Assembly: GCA_027295645.1 (NCBI GenBank)
Contig: JAPUKM010000178.1
Coordinates: 1-6,315, forward strand
Length of the DNA stretch: 6,315 nt
Direction: 5' to 3'
DNA from: Chloroflexota bacterium
Lineage (GTDB): Bacteria; Chloroflexota; Dehalococcoidia; Lucifugimonadales; JAPUKM01
Position numbers and translations under genes: made by a program. Below are positions 1 to 6,315 of the stretch, in pieces. Position 1 is the first letter of the stretch. Every line of letters begins with the position of its first letter. The notes below the pieces were generated by a model. The model saw only the letters and a program-made list of their open reading frames with translations. It did not search any database and had not been told where the DNA came from.

Positions 1-183
1 GCGAAAGTGACAATTCGCGGAGTAAGAGCGTCGGTGTGCAACGTACATGGAAGTTGTGGCTAGAGCCGATGTCGGCACCGAACTTTCCGAAAGGGCACTT
101 TTGGGAAGGTCAATCAAAATCAAACCTGTGAATCGTGCCCCAGAAGATCCCGCGGGACGGGTGAGATCATTCTTTCATCTAAG
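1..183. other. Left flank without a supported gene
   Basis: Looks less GC-rich than the operon. I see no tRNA, no recognisable protein in any frame and no terminator with a T tract. Minor structures are a 10-base palindrome, TCCCGCGGGA (148-157), and short hairpins at 65-76 and 1-18, the last possibly cut by the window edge. A minus-strand ATG at 48-46 opens a frame that leaves the window, but it has no ribosome binding site. Confidence 0.4.
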
Positions 184-252
184 GTACCCACATAAGGGAA
201 GTTCCAGACCGGTAAAACGATTGATGTTTGAGGTCTTCGTTATGTTTGGTAC
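184..252 (-). repeat. Inverted repeat just downstream of the operon
   Basis: Arms 184-195 and 240-252 form 11 base pairs with one small internal loop (base 189 against 246-247). A second stem, AGACC 206-210 with GGTCT 232-236, lies inside, next to a short GGAAGTTCC palindrome (197-205). In the minus-strand transcript the outer arm begins 12 bases after the ATPase stop codon. The spot fits a 3'-end structure, but no T tract follows, so it is not a standard intrinsic terminator. The 44-base interval between the arms makes chance pairing possible. Confidence 0.4.
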
Positions 253-264
253 TGTTCCCGCCTC

Positions 265-2355
265 CTACTTCCTGCCGGCGGATTCCACCACCTGCTCCCC
301 CTGCATCTTTGATAGTTCCTCCAAGGGTATATGACAGTTGATTATATGATTGGGCGAGGCCGGCCCCGTTCGCGCAGGGGGCGGCGTCTCGTCGCATATG
401 GGGCCAATCTTTCGTGGGCACCGCCCGGCGAAAAAGCACCCCTGGAACCGCTCATGCATCGTTGGCACAGCGCCCTCTAGGCGTATCTCCGTAGGTTCGG
501 CATCCGGGTCTGGTACCGGCGCCGCTGAAAGAAGAGCCTCGGTGTATGGGTGGGACGGAGCGCTGAGGACATGTTCTGCCGGCCCCGACTCAGCCACATG
601 GCCGGCATACATCACTAGGATGTCATCTGATACGTATCTGACCACGCCTAAATCATGCGTTATGAATATGTAAGACGTGCCCGCCTCCTTTTGATGCTCC
701 TGTAGCAGGTTCAACACCTGGGCCTGAACGGAAACGTCCAGCGCGGATACGGCTTCATCAGCTACTATGACGTCAGGGTTGGCCGCAAACGCGCCCGCTA
801 TGGCAACCCGCTGCTGCTGGCCGCCGCTCAGCTCGCCTGGCGCGCTGTCAAGGTGGGAGGCGTCCAGTCCGACCGCCTCCAGCAGCTCCTTGGCCCGCTC
901 CTTGCTCTCACGCTTGCCCAGCCCGGCGAACTTACGCAGCGCTCGGATAATGGCGTGCCGTATGGGAAGCTTGGGATTCAGTGAAGCTGTCGGGTTCTGG
1001 AACACCATCCTCAGCGCAGCGCGGTGCTTGTGGCTCCGCTCCGCAACGCTAGAGGCAAGCTCCTCATGCCGTAGCCGAAGCTCGCCGCGGTTCCGCGGGA
1101 CCAGGCCGACCACCACCCAGGCGACGGTGGTCTTGCCCGAGCCGCTCTCGCCAACGATGCCAAGGGTCCGGCCAGCCCCGACCTCGAAATCGACGTCCGT
1201 GACCGCTCGCACCGGCGGCCGGATCCGGGGACCAAAGAGGAGGTATTTCCGCTGCCAGCGACCGTAGAACTTCCGTAGGCCTTTGGCGGAGAGCACCGGC
1301 TCAGCTGCTTCACGTTGGTCTTCGGCTCGCGGCTCCGCCTTGCCCCAGATTTCCGGACGGACATCGCTCCAGAAGAAGCAGCGGGCTTGGTGGCCGTCTC
1401 CCGCGTTGAACATCTGGGGCGTCTCCACCTGGCAGCGGCCCTGCGCCATCGGACACCGCGACGCAAAGAGGCAGGCCTCGGCGGATGGTTCGCTTGCGGG
1501 GTATACGGAGCCCGGAATACTGCTAAGCTTGGCGACCGTACCGCTCTCCGCAGGTGGCGTCGGAACACAGCTTAGCAGTCCAGTAGTGTAGGGATGCTTT
1601 GGGCTCTTGAAAACCTCACTGACCGACGCCTGCTCAACAATCTGCCCCGCGTACATCACGGCCACGCGATCGGCGACGCGCGCGATCACTGCCAAATTGT
1701 GACTCACATACAGGATGCCTGCGTTCACACGCTGCTTCAGATCGACCACCAGATCCAGGATGGTCGCCTCTGTGGTGACGTCGAGGACGGTGGTAGGCTC
1801 GTCCATAATCAGCAGGTCCGGATCACAGGCCAGAGCCATTGCAATGACTACCCGCTGCTGCATCCCACCGCTTAATTGGTGCGGATAGCGGCTGCCGATG
1901 CTGGCCGGGTCGGCCAGGCCAACGCTCTCGAAGAGTTCCACCGTCCGTTCCCGGGCCCGCCGCGAGTTCATGCCCAGGTGCTCCCGCAATACCTCCTGTA
2001 CCTGAGGCCCAACCCGCATAGTGGGGTTCAGCGAAGTGGCGGGGTCCTGGTATACCATGGCGATGCGGTTACCACGCAGCGAGCGCAGCTCCGATTTCGA
2101 CATGTGGGTTATGTCCTTGCCCTCGAAGCGGATGGAGCCATCGACGCTAGCCGTGCCCGGGAGATAGCCCATGATGGCGAAGGCGGCGGTGGACTTCCCG
2201 CATCCCGACTCGCCTACCAGGCCCAGGACTTCGCCACGATGGATCTCCAAAGATGCCTCGCGAACAGCCCTGAATGTTCCCCGCGGGGTGTAGAACGTAA
2301 CGGCCAACTGGTCAATCTGTACCAGCGGTGCTTCTTGGCCCGCGTCTTTAGTCAT
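265..2355 (-). CDS. Fused dipeptide/oligopeptide ABC transporter ATPase (DppD-DppF fusion)
   Basis: Both nucleotide-binding domains of the importer in one cytoplasmic chain of 696 residues. N-terminal half: Walker A GESGCGKST (48-56), Q-loop YQDP (Q103), signature LSGGM (161-165), Walker B LLIMDE (181-186), D-loop LDVT, H219, and HPYT (254-257). C-terminal half: Walker A GESGSGKTT (402-410), Q453, signature LSGGQ (509-513), Walker B VIVADE (529-534), H567, HPYT (602-605). All residues expected for ATP hydrolysis are present in both halves. Each half ends in an oligo_HPY region with four cysteines: C295, C301, C308, C326 and C640, C646, C654, C674. In a bacterial DppD this motif is known to hold a 4Fe-4S cluster. 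The frame runs on to 2802, but the ATG at 2355 is chosen: it overlaps the permease stop (ATGA), has AGGAG 8 bases upstream, and homology begins just after it. Last gene of the operon. Confidence 0.95.
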   Translation of the reverse strand: MTKDAGQEAPLVQIDQLAVTFYTPRGTFRAVREASLEIHRGEVLGLVGESGCGKSTAAFAIMGYLPGTASVDGSIRFEGKDITHMSKSELRSLRGNRIAMVYQDPATSLNPTMRVGPQVQEVLREHLGMNSRRARERTVELFESVGLADPASIGSRYPHQLSGGMQQRVVIAMALACDPDLLIMDEPTTVLDVTTEATILDLVVDLKQRVNAGILYVSHNLAVIARVADRVAVMYAGQIVEQASVSEVFKSPKHPYTTGLLSCVPTPPAESGTVAKLSSIPGSVYPASEPSAEACLFASRCPMAQGRCQVETPQMFNAGDGHQARCFFWSDVRPEIWGKAEPRAEDQREAAEPVLSAKGLRKFYGRWQRKYLLFGPRIRPPVRAVTDVDFEVGAGRTLGIVGESGSGKTTVAWVVVGLVPRNRGELRLRHEELASSVAERSHKHRAALRMVFQNPTASLNPKLPIRHAIIRALRKFAGLGKRESKERAKELLEAVGLDASHLDSAPGELSGGQQQRVAIAGAFAANPDVIVADEAVSALDVSVQAQVLNLLQEHQKEAGTSYIFITHDLGVVRYVSDDILVMYAGHVAESGPAEHVLSAPSHPYTEALLSAAPVPDPDAEPTEIRLEGAVPTMHERFQGCFFAGRCPRKIGPICDETPPPARTGPASPNHIINCHIPLEELSKMQGEQVVESAGRK

Positions 2356-3326
2356 GACATTTTCTCCTGTGGCAGTCCGCGTGCCTGCCTGAGACCATCG
2401 GCCAGAAGATTGATGCCGACAACCAGCGAGGCCACGGCGGCCATGGGAGCCAGGGCGACCCAGGGGGCACTGACGAGGAACGGCCGACTCTGACTGATCA
2501 TGAGACCCCAGTCGGGCGATGGCGGCTGAATTCCCAGGCCGAGGAATCCCAGGGAAGAGACGGTGAGGATCGCGTAGCTCAGTCGCACCGACATTTCCAC
2601 GCCCAGGATGGGCAGCGTGTTCGGTAGGATCTCCCGGAAGATGATGTAGGATGCGGGTTCGCCCCGCAGCCGAGCACTCTGAACGAACTCCTGCGTCTTC
2701 AAGAACAGCGTGGTACTCCGTATCACCCGCGCCACGCTGGGCATGTTCACGACGCCAATGGTGGCTACGATGAGCACCTTCTGCCAGTACGGTTCCAGCC
2801 ATTCCACTGGCGGGGGTCTGTCAGCCAGGGTCGCCATCACCAGGAGGGCCAGCAGCAATGAGGGAAACGACATCAAGCCATCCATCACACGCATGACGAC
2901 CTCGTCCACCCTGCCGCCTTTGTAGCCGCTGCTCATCCCCACCACCGTGCCCAGGGCGATGCCCAGGGCGGCGCCGGCTACCGACACCACGATGAGGGAC
3001 ATTGCGCCGGACATCACCCGGCTCAAGACGTCACGGCCGAACTGGTCGGTGCCCAGCCAGAACTGCCTTGAAGGCGCTAAAAGTTGTTGCAGCTCACCCG
3101 TTTCACGGAAAAGAAATTCGATCGGATCGTACGGCGCCAACAACGGGCCGATGAGTGCCAGCGTTAGGTGGAGCAGCACGATGGGCAGGCCAATCCTCCC
3201 CGCCGTTGTGCGGAGCGTCAGCCTGAGAGCGTTCCTGCCCTTTCGCCCCGCGGCGGCTAACCCCGCACCTACGGCACGCGGCAGACCGGTTCGGAGTTCA
3301 CCTCCCAGCTCTGGGCTCGCCATCAT
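2352..3326 (-). CDS. ABC transporter permease, DppC/OppC-like
   Basis: Second membrane subunit of the channel, partner of the DppB-like protein. It has 324 residues if the first of two adjacent ATG codons is used. After a basic cytoplasmic tail the first membrane helix lies at about 44-64, followed by LLAPYDP. The conserved GTDQFGRDVLSR (92-103) marks the start of the transport domain. Further helices lie at about 109-131, 150-168, 184-200, 248-266 and 288-309. The EAA loop is at 213-236 (EFVQSARLRG, then REILPN), and GLGIQPPSPDWG (263-274) is a DppC hallmark. The segment PPPVEWLEPYW (171-181) between helices looks longer than usual. The open frame extends 12 codons upstream inside the previous gene. 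I prefer the start at 3326 (ATGA overlap with the DppB stop) or the next ATG at 3323; AAGGA lies 4 and 7 bases before them respectively. The stop overlaps the ATPase start. Confidence 0.94.
   Translation of the reverse strand: MMASPELGGELRTGLPRAVGAGLAAAGRKGRNALRLTLRTTAGRIGLPIVLLHLTLALIGPLLAPYDPIEFLFRETGELQQLLAPSRQFWLGTDQFGRDVLSRVMSGAMSLIVVSVAGAALGIALGTVVGMSSGYKGGRVDEVVMRVMDGLMSFPSLLLALLVMATLADRPPPVEWLEPYWQKVLIVATIGVVNMPSVARVIRSTTLFLKTQEFVQSARLRGEPASYIIFREILPNTLPILGVEMSVRLSYAILTVSSLGFLGLGIQPPSPDWGLMISQSRPFLVSAPWVALAPMAAVASLVVGINLLADGLRQARGLPQEKMS
2364..2368 (-). promoter_or_regulatory. Ribosome binding site of the fused ATPase gene
   Basis: AGGAG on the minus strand, 8 bases before the ATG at 2355 and within the last codons of the DppC-like gene. 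It confirms the downstream start over the longer open frame that reaches 2802. An ATG at 2360 is out of frame. Confidence 0.75.
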
Positions 3327-4267
3327 CCTATCCTTATCCGCGGATCGAGGGCGGCGTAGCACAGGTCCGCCACCAGGTTGCTGAGGGCATAGGTGCCCGC
3401 GATGATCAGTGCCACCGCCTCCAACAACGGAGTGTCACGGGTCTTGATCGACCTCAGCAGCATCTGTCCCAGGCCGGGATAGGCAAACACGTTCTCTACG
3501 ATGATGAGCCCTCCCAGCATCCACCCAAAGTTCGTGGCGATGATGGTGATGGTGGGTAGCATCGCGTTGGGGAGCACGTGTCGAAAGACGACCCGCCGCA
3601 TGGGCATGCCTTTGAGGATCGCCGTGCGCACGTACTGTGTCTGCATCACCTCGATGACGTTCGCTCGGGTCATGCGCATGATGTAAGCGAACAGGACGCC
3701 TGTGAGGGTGAGCGCCGGCATGACCAGAATCTGTGGTCTCGTCAGAGGGCTCTCACCAGGAAGCATGACGCTCGAGGGAGGAAGCCAATGAAGCGTCGAA
3801 GCCAAGAGGAGCATGAGCAGCACGCCTGTCACGAACTCTGGCAGTGAGATCCCCACCAAGCCCGTTATGCTGACGACGCGGTCTCCCACTGAATCGGGAC
3901 GTACTCCTGCCCAGATACCGGCGACTATCGCTGCGGGGACACCAAGCAGGAAGGCGAAGACGGCCAGGATCAGCGAATGCCTGATCCTCCTCGGTAAGAC
4001 CTCGGAGATCGGCAGATCAGAAATATAGGAGTCGCCAAAATCGCCCCGCACCACCCCGCCGATCCAGCTCAGGTACCGTACGTGGGCAGGACGGTCCAGG
4101 CCCAGGTCGGCACGTATTTTTGCAAGGTTTGCCTCCGTGGCGCCCTGCCTCATCTTCGCGGTCGCCGCATCACCGGGCAGGCTCTCGGCGACCGCGAAGA
4201 TGGCCAGGGAAACCACCAGGAGGGTGATCAGAATCAGGCTTATGCGAGCTGTGAGAAATCGCAGCAT
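3323..4267 (-). CDS. ABC transporter permease, DppB/OppB-like
   Basis: One of the two membrane subunits forming the translocation channel. It has 314 residues, slightly short for DppB-type permeases but complete. It begins with the typical N-terminal membrane helix (MLRFLTARISL, helix to about residue 28, then AESLPGDAA). RGDFGDSY at 74-81 is the usual segment before the main domain. Further hydrophobic segments lie at about 98-120, 131-157, 181-198, 237-257 and 281-302. The EAA loop that docks on the ATPase is at 212-235 (YVRTAILKG, then RHVLPNA). The ending LDPRIRIG is typical. The gene starts 132 bases after the binding protein, beyond a large palindrome. Its ribosome binding site is weak: GAGG 11 bases before the ATG. 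The stop codon overlaps the start of the next permease, so the two are probably translated as a pair. Confidence 0.94.
   Translation of the reverse strand: MLRFLTARISLILITLLVVSLAIFAVAESLPGDAATAKMRQGATEANLAKIRADLGLDRPAHVRYLSWIGGVVRGDFGDSYISDLPISEVLPRRIRHSLILAVFAFLLGVPAAIVAGIWAGVRPDSVGDRVVSITGLVGISLPEFVTGVLLMLLLASTLHWLPPSSVMLPGESPLTRPQILVMPALTLTGVLFAYIMRMTRANVIEVMQTQYVRTAILKGMPMRRVVFRHVLPNAMLPTITIIATNFGWMLGGLIIVENVFAYPGLGQMLLRSIKTRDTPLLEAVALIIAGTYALSNLVADLCYAALDPRIRIG
3331..3335 (-). promoter_or_regulatory. Ribosome binding site of the DppC-like gene
   Basis: AAGGA on the minus strand lies inside the end of the DppB-like gene. It is 4 bases from the ATG at 3326 and 7 bases from the ATG at 3323. 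Spacing slightly favours the second ATG, in which case the junction is TGATG instead of ATGA and the protein is one residue shorter. Confidence 0.55.
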
Positions 4268-4278
4268 GCGATCACCAG

Positions 4279-4282
4279 CCTC
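4279..4282 (-). promoter_or_regulatory. Weak ribosome binding site of the DppB-like gene
   Basis: GAGG on the minus strand lies 11 bases before the ATG at 4267, which is longer than ideal; GGTGAT at 4276-4271 is closer but a poor match. A weak site here would fit lower production of the channel than of the receptor, which is an inference. Confidence 0.35.
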
Positions 4283-4292
4283 TAACGGGAAC

Positions 4293-4370
4293 TCATTATT
4301 AGGGAAATGGTGAGCGGAGCGACGAATCTCGGCATTAGCTCAAGATTCGGCGCTCCGCTCCTATGAATGA
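4293..4370 (-). repeat. Large imperfect palindrome between the binding-protein and permease genes
   Basis: The core arms are 18 bases each, 4312-4329 and 4343-4360, and pair at 17 of 18 positions (the exception is 4322/4350) around a 13-base loop (4330-4342). An outer pair, TCATTATTAG at 4293-4302 and CTATGAATGA at 4361-4370, matches at 8 of 10 positions after a 9-base bulge on one side. In the minus-strand transcript the core hairpin starts 39 bases after the stop codon of the binding protein and ends about 45 bases before the permease start. No T tract follows it, so it is not a standard terminator. A stem here could protect the upstream message from 3' decay, or partly stop transcription, giving more receptor than channel. 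The core also resembles dispersed palindromic repeats with GAATCTC/GAGATTC and AATGACA ends. Confidence 0.75.
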
Positions 4371-4399
4371 CAACTGGTCAAAACCCGTGTGGTGAGCCG

Positions 4400-5998
4400 C
4401 TAGCGGTCCAGCCACCCCTCGCGGAGGTACAACAGGTCCTCCCAGTTTGCCTCTACGTCCTTCACATCGTTGCGCAAGCCGATGAAGAGCGGCCGGAACA
4501 CTGGGATGATGCGCGGCACCTCGTCGATGAGGAGGCACTGAAGCTCCCCGTAGGTGACCTTGCGGTCCGCCAGATTCGGCTCGCCCCGCGCTTTGAGGAT
4601 CAGCCGGTCAACCTCCGGGTTTTTGTAGAACGACTCATTCCACGCGGCGTCGGACTTGTACACGATGCTGAAGGCCTCGTCGGGGATGCGACCGCCCCAC
4701 CATACGGTGGTGAAGGGCTTCACCATCCACCCATCGGACCAGTATACGTCCTCAGGCATCACCGAGATGGTTATCTCGATGCCGGCGGCCTTGGCGCTCT
4801 GCTGGAATGCCGTCGCCATGGGCACCATCGCCGCCCCGGCTGAGCTGGTGTACAGGGTCAGCTCGATCCCGTCTGGGTAGCCGGCCTGTGCAAGGAGCGA
4901 TTTCGCCAGCTCTGGGTCGTAGTCCGGGGGCTTACAGCTAGGATTGAAGACCGGGTCGTCCGGCGTGATGGGATGGTCATAGGCGATCCCGCCGAGCCCG
5001 AACTGAGATGCCTGGAGGATCAGCTCCCGGTTTGTGGCGGCTTGGAGGGCCTTCCGGACCAGGATGTTATCGAAGGGCGGCTCCGTTACGTTCATGGCCA
5101 GGTTCATGTAGGCCGCGCCGGTGGCCACCGACACCCGGGTGTCGGGATGCTGCTCTAAGGCGGGCACGTTCTCCGTCTCCAGAGCATAGATCATGTCGAT
5201 GGTGCCGGCCTTGAGGGCCTCAGCGCGGGTCGTCGGGTCGGGCAGATAGACGAAGATGATCTCGTCCAGGTAGGGGAGGCCCTCCAGGAAGTAGTCGTCC
5301 CTCTTTTTCAAGACGGCGAACTCCCCCACCACGAACTCCTCCAGGGTATAGGGGCCGGTACCGAAGGTCTCGGTGGCAAACCGCGTGGGATCGACGTCCG
5401 AGGGGGTCATCTGGGCGTGGTACCTCAGGATCAGATCTGGTAGGAAGGCGTTGGGTGTATTGAGGTCAAAGCGGACCGTGTAGTCGTCCACGATCACGGT
5501 TTCCTTGATGGAGTCCAGCACGCCGGCCAGGGGAGAGTCCACCTCGAACAGCCGGTCCAAGGTAAACTTCACGTCCTCCGCCTTGAACTCCTTGCCGTGG
5601 CTGAACTTCACGCCCTGGCGCAGGTGGAAGGTCCAGGACATGAGGTCGGCGCTGGGTTCCCAGGAGGTCGCCAGCATAGGTACCAGCTCAAGGGTCCTGG
5701 TGTGGCGCATGATCAGGGTGTCGTTGGTGTGCTGGAGGATTTGGATATCCGGGACGCCAGCCAGCAGGGGCGCATCGAAGCCGGTGTGGTCCGCGAGCAG
5801 GCCCACCTTTATGGAGCCGCCGTATTTCGGCGTCTCCGAGCCGGTAGGTGCGCTGTCCTTTTCTTCGTCATCGCCGCCACAAGCGGCCGCCAGCAGGGCT
5901 ATGGCCATCAGGCTGGCTAGCAGCCCCATGACCATCGATTTCCGGCTATTCCGGAGCAGCCATACGCGGTTCAATGTCCTTTCCAGTAATGTACGCAT
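4400..5998 (-). CDS. ABC transporter substrate-binding lipoprotein, SBP_bac_5 (DppA/OppA-like) family
   Basis: Receptor of the importer: it binds the solute outside the cytoplasmic membrane and delivers it to the two permeases. The protein is 532 residues, close to the usual length of DppA/OppA proteins. The N-terminus has basic residues (R16, R19, K20), a hydrophobic stretch at about 24-39 and a lipobox-like LAAAC ending in C40, then an acidic linker (GGDDEE). The mature part opens with YGGSIKVG (59-66) and carries the family hallmark around LRQGVKF and AEDVKFTLDR (126-149), FGTGPYTLEEF (212-222), then YDPELAKSLLAQAGYPDG (360-377). The reading frame runs 16 codons further upstream, but I chose the ATG at 5998 because a strong GGGAGGG site lies 7 bases before it. 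First gene of the operon. Family and lipoprotein calls are firm; the substrate (peptide, metal complex, sugar or other) cannot be read from the sequence. Confidence 0.95.
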   Translation of the reverse strand: MRTLLERTLNRVWLLRNSRKSMVMGLLASLMAIALLAAACGGDDEEKDSAPTGSETPKYGGSIKVGLLADHTGFDAPLLAGVPDIQILQHTNDTLIMRHTRTLELVPMLATSWEPSADLMSWTFHLRQGVKFSHGKEFKAEDVKFTLDRLFEVDSPLAGVLDSIKETVIVDDYTVRFDLNTPNAFLPDLILRYHAQMTPSDVDPTRFATETFGTGPYTLEEFVVGEFAVLKKRDDYFLEGLPYLDEIIFVYLPDPTTRAEALKAGTIDMIYALETENVPALEQHPDTRVSVATGAAYMNLAMNVTEPPFDNILVRKALQAATNRELILQASQFGLGGIAYDHPITPDDPVFNPSCKPPDYDPELAKSLLAQAGYPDGIELTLYTSSAGAAMVPMATAFQQSAKAAGIEITISVMPEDVYWSDGWMVKPFTTVWWGGRIPDEAFSIVYKSDAAWNESFYKNPEVDRLILKARGEPNLADRKVTYGELQCLLIDEVPRIIPVFRPLFIGLRNDVKDVEANWEDLLYLREGWLDR

Positions 5999-6005
5999 AT
6001 CATTT

Positions 6006-6012
6006 CCCTCCC
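6006..6012 (-). promoter_or_regulatory. Ribosome binding site of the substrate-binding protein gene
   Basis: The minus strand reads GGGAGGG here, 7 bases before the ATG at 5998. It is the strongest Shine-Dalgarno match in the window and decides the start of the binding protein. A second ATG at 6003-6001 lies between site and start but is out of frame. Confidence 0.8.
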
Positions 6013-6027
6013 TTTTACTGTGTCCCC

Positions 6028-6066
6028 CTGGTCCAGTTGACTGCACCTTATGGTGGCCTGGACCGG
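6028..6066 (-). repeat. Inverted repeat in the probable leader of the operon
   Basis: Perfect 7-base arms, GGTCCAG at 6030-6036 and CTGGACC at 6058-6064 (plus strand), lie 21 bases apart. A smaller nested pair, CACC 6044-6047 and GGTG 6052-6055, closes a four-base loop. A second GGACC at 6069-6073 repeats the right arm directly. The structure sits 15 bases upstream of the ribosome binding site, so it could be a leader hairpin or a repressor site. Arms this short can arise by chance in GC-rich DNA. I see no convincing -35/-10 pair nearby. Confidence 0.3.
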
Positions 6067-6100
6067 TTGGACCTATCAGTCACACTCCTGTAATTTCCAC

Positions 6101-6295
6101 TCACCAGGTGCCCTGCAAGCACCCATTATTGGCTGCCAGGTATGTGGTGATTACCGTGGCCAAGCGGGTAGCCAGGCCGCTTGTTCCTTCAAGGGCGATG
6201 GCCTCGAATATGACGATGAAGGAGAGGGCCTGGTGGTCTTGCACGTCGCCCAGTTGGGCCCAGAAGACGATTTTATGCCAATGTTGTCCGCTTCG
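6101..6295 (-). other. Possible C-terminal remnant of an upstream gene
   Basis: The minus strand stays open for 64 codons from 6295 to a TGA at 6103-6101. An in-frame TGA at 6298-6296 closes it upstream. The encoded residues look protein-like (HKIVFWAQLGDVQDHQ, then LSFIVIFEAIAL, then SGLATRLATVITTYLAAN), with an amphipathic helical look and third codon positions mostly C or G, like the operon genes. There is no ATG; the only alternative start seen, a GTG at 6244-6242, has no ribosome binding site. It could be the end of a gene disrupted by a frameshift or stop, or a chance open frame. I do not recognise the family. The opposite strand is also open across this stretch, which weakens the case. 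Confidence 0.22.
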
Positions 6296-6315
6296 TCAAG
6301 GCCAGAATCGCCAGT

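Noticed and set aside
47..334. Plus-strand open frame of 95 codons at the left edge
   Set aside because: It runs antisense into the end of the ATPase gene, has no clear ribosome binding site and no recognisable domain.
1876..2493. Plus-strand open frame of 205 codons
   Set aside because: It is antisense to the ATPase and DppC-like genes; long antisense frames are expected in GC-rich coding DNA and this one has no recognised domain.
2356..2802. Extra 149 codons in frame upstream of the fused ATPase
   Set aside because: The stretch lies over the DppC-like gene in another frame, has low-complexity Arg/Gly/His-rich residues with no ABC homology, and the ATG at 2355 has a good ribosome binding site.
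4312..4360. Intrinsic terminator after the binding-protein gene
   Set aside because: The stem is strong, but the minus strand continues ACCATTTCCC after it, not a run of T, so complete termination is unlikely.
4367..4843. Plus-strand open frame of 158 codons
   Set aside because: It mirrors the C-terminal part of the binding-protein gene and has no domain of its own.
6080..6120. Sigma-70-type promoter (TTGCAG, 17 bases, AATTAC) on the minus strand
   Set aside because: Spacing is right but both hexamers match the consensus at only about half their positions, which is not better than chance here.
6050..6315. Plus-strand frame from an ATG at 6050 running off the right edge (88 codons)
   Set aside because: It lacks a ribosome binding site, has odd composition in its first half, and its third codon positions are less biased than those of the opposite minus-strand frame. 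It would also overlap the likely leader of the operon. Not excluded if the sequence beyond the edge shows a domain.

Overview
The window holds one complete ABC importer operon of the peptide/nickel (Dpp/Opp) family. All four genes are on the minus strand and intact. Read in the direction of transcription, right to left, they are: a lipoprotein substrate-binding protein (5998 to 4400), a DppB-like permease (4267 to 3323), a DppC-like permease (3326 to 2352), and one long protein carrying both ATPase domains, a DppD-DppF fusion (2355 to 265). The last three genes are joined by stop/start overlaps. The binding-protein gene is separated from them by 132 bases that carry a large imperfect palindrome.

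The encoded proteins make a self-contained import machine. The lipid-anchored receptor captures a solute outside the membrane. The two permeases form the channel. The fused ATPase supplies both nucleotide-binding domains from one chain, so one copy would match one DppB-DppC pair. Peptide is only the family default substrate, because no catabolic, peptidase or metal gene lies in the window to narrow it.

The organism is a GC-rich bacterium. A Chloroflexota (Dehalococcoidia or SAR202-like) source is a guess. It rests on the Ala-rich lipobox followed by CGGDDEE and on the intergenic palindrome, which resembles a repeat style I remember from such genomes. Nothing in the window proves the phylum.

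The flanks hold little. Bases 1-264, downstream of the operon, contain an inverted repeat close to the last stop codon but no supported gene and no classical terminator with a T tract. Bases 5999-6315, upstream of the operon, contain a strong ribosome binding site, a short inverted repeat in the probable leader, and a stretch of minus-strand codons that looks coding but has no start and is broken by a stop; it may be the worn end of an upstream gene.

I did not find a convincing undescribed system. The points most worth a second look are the intergenic palindrome, the paired four-cysteine motifs in the fused ATPase, and the possible gene remnant at the right edge.
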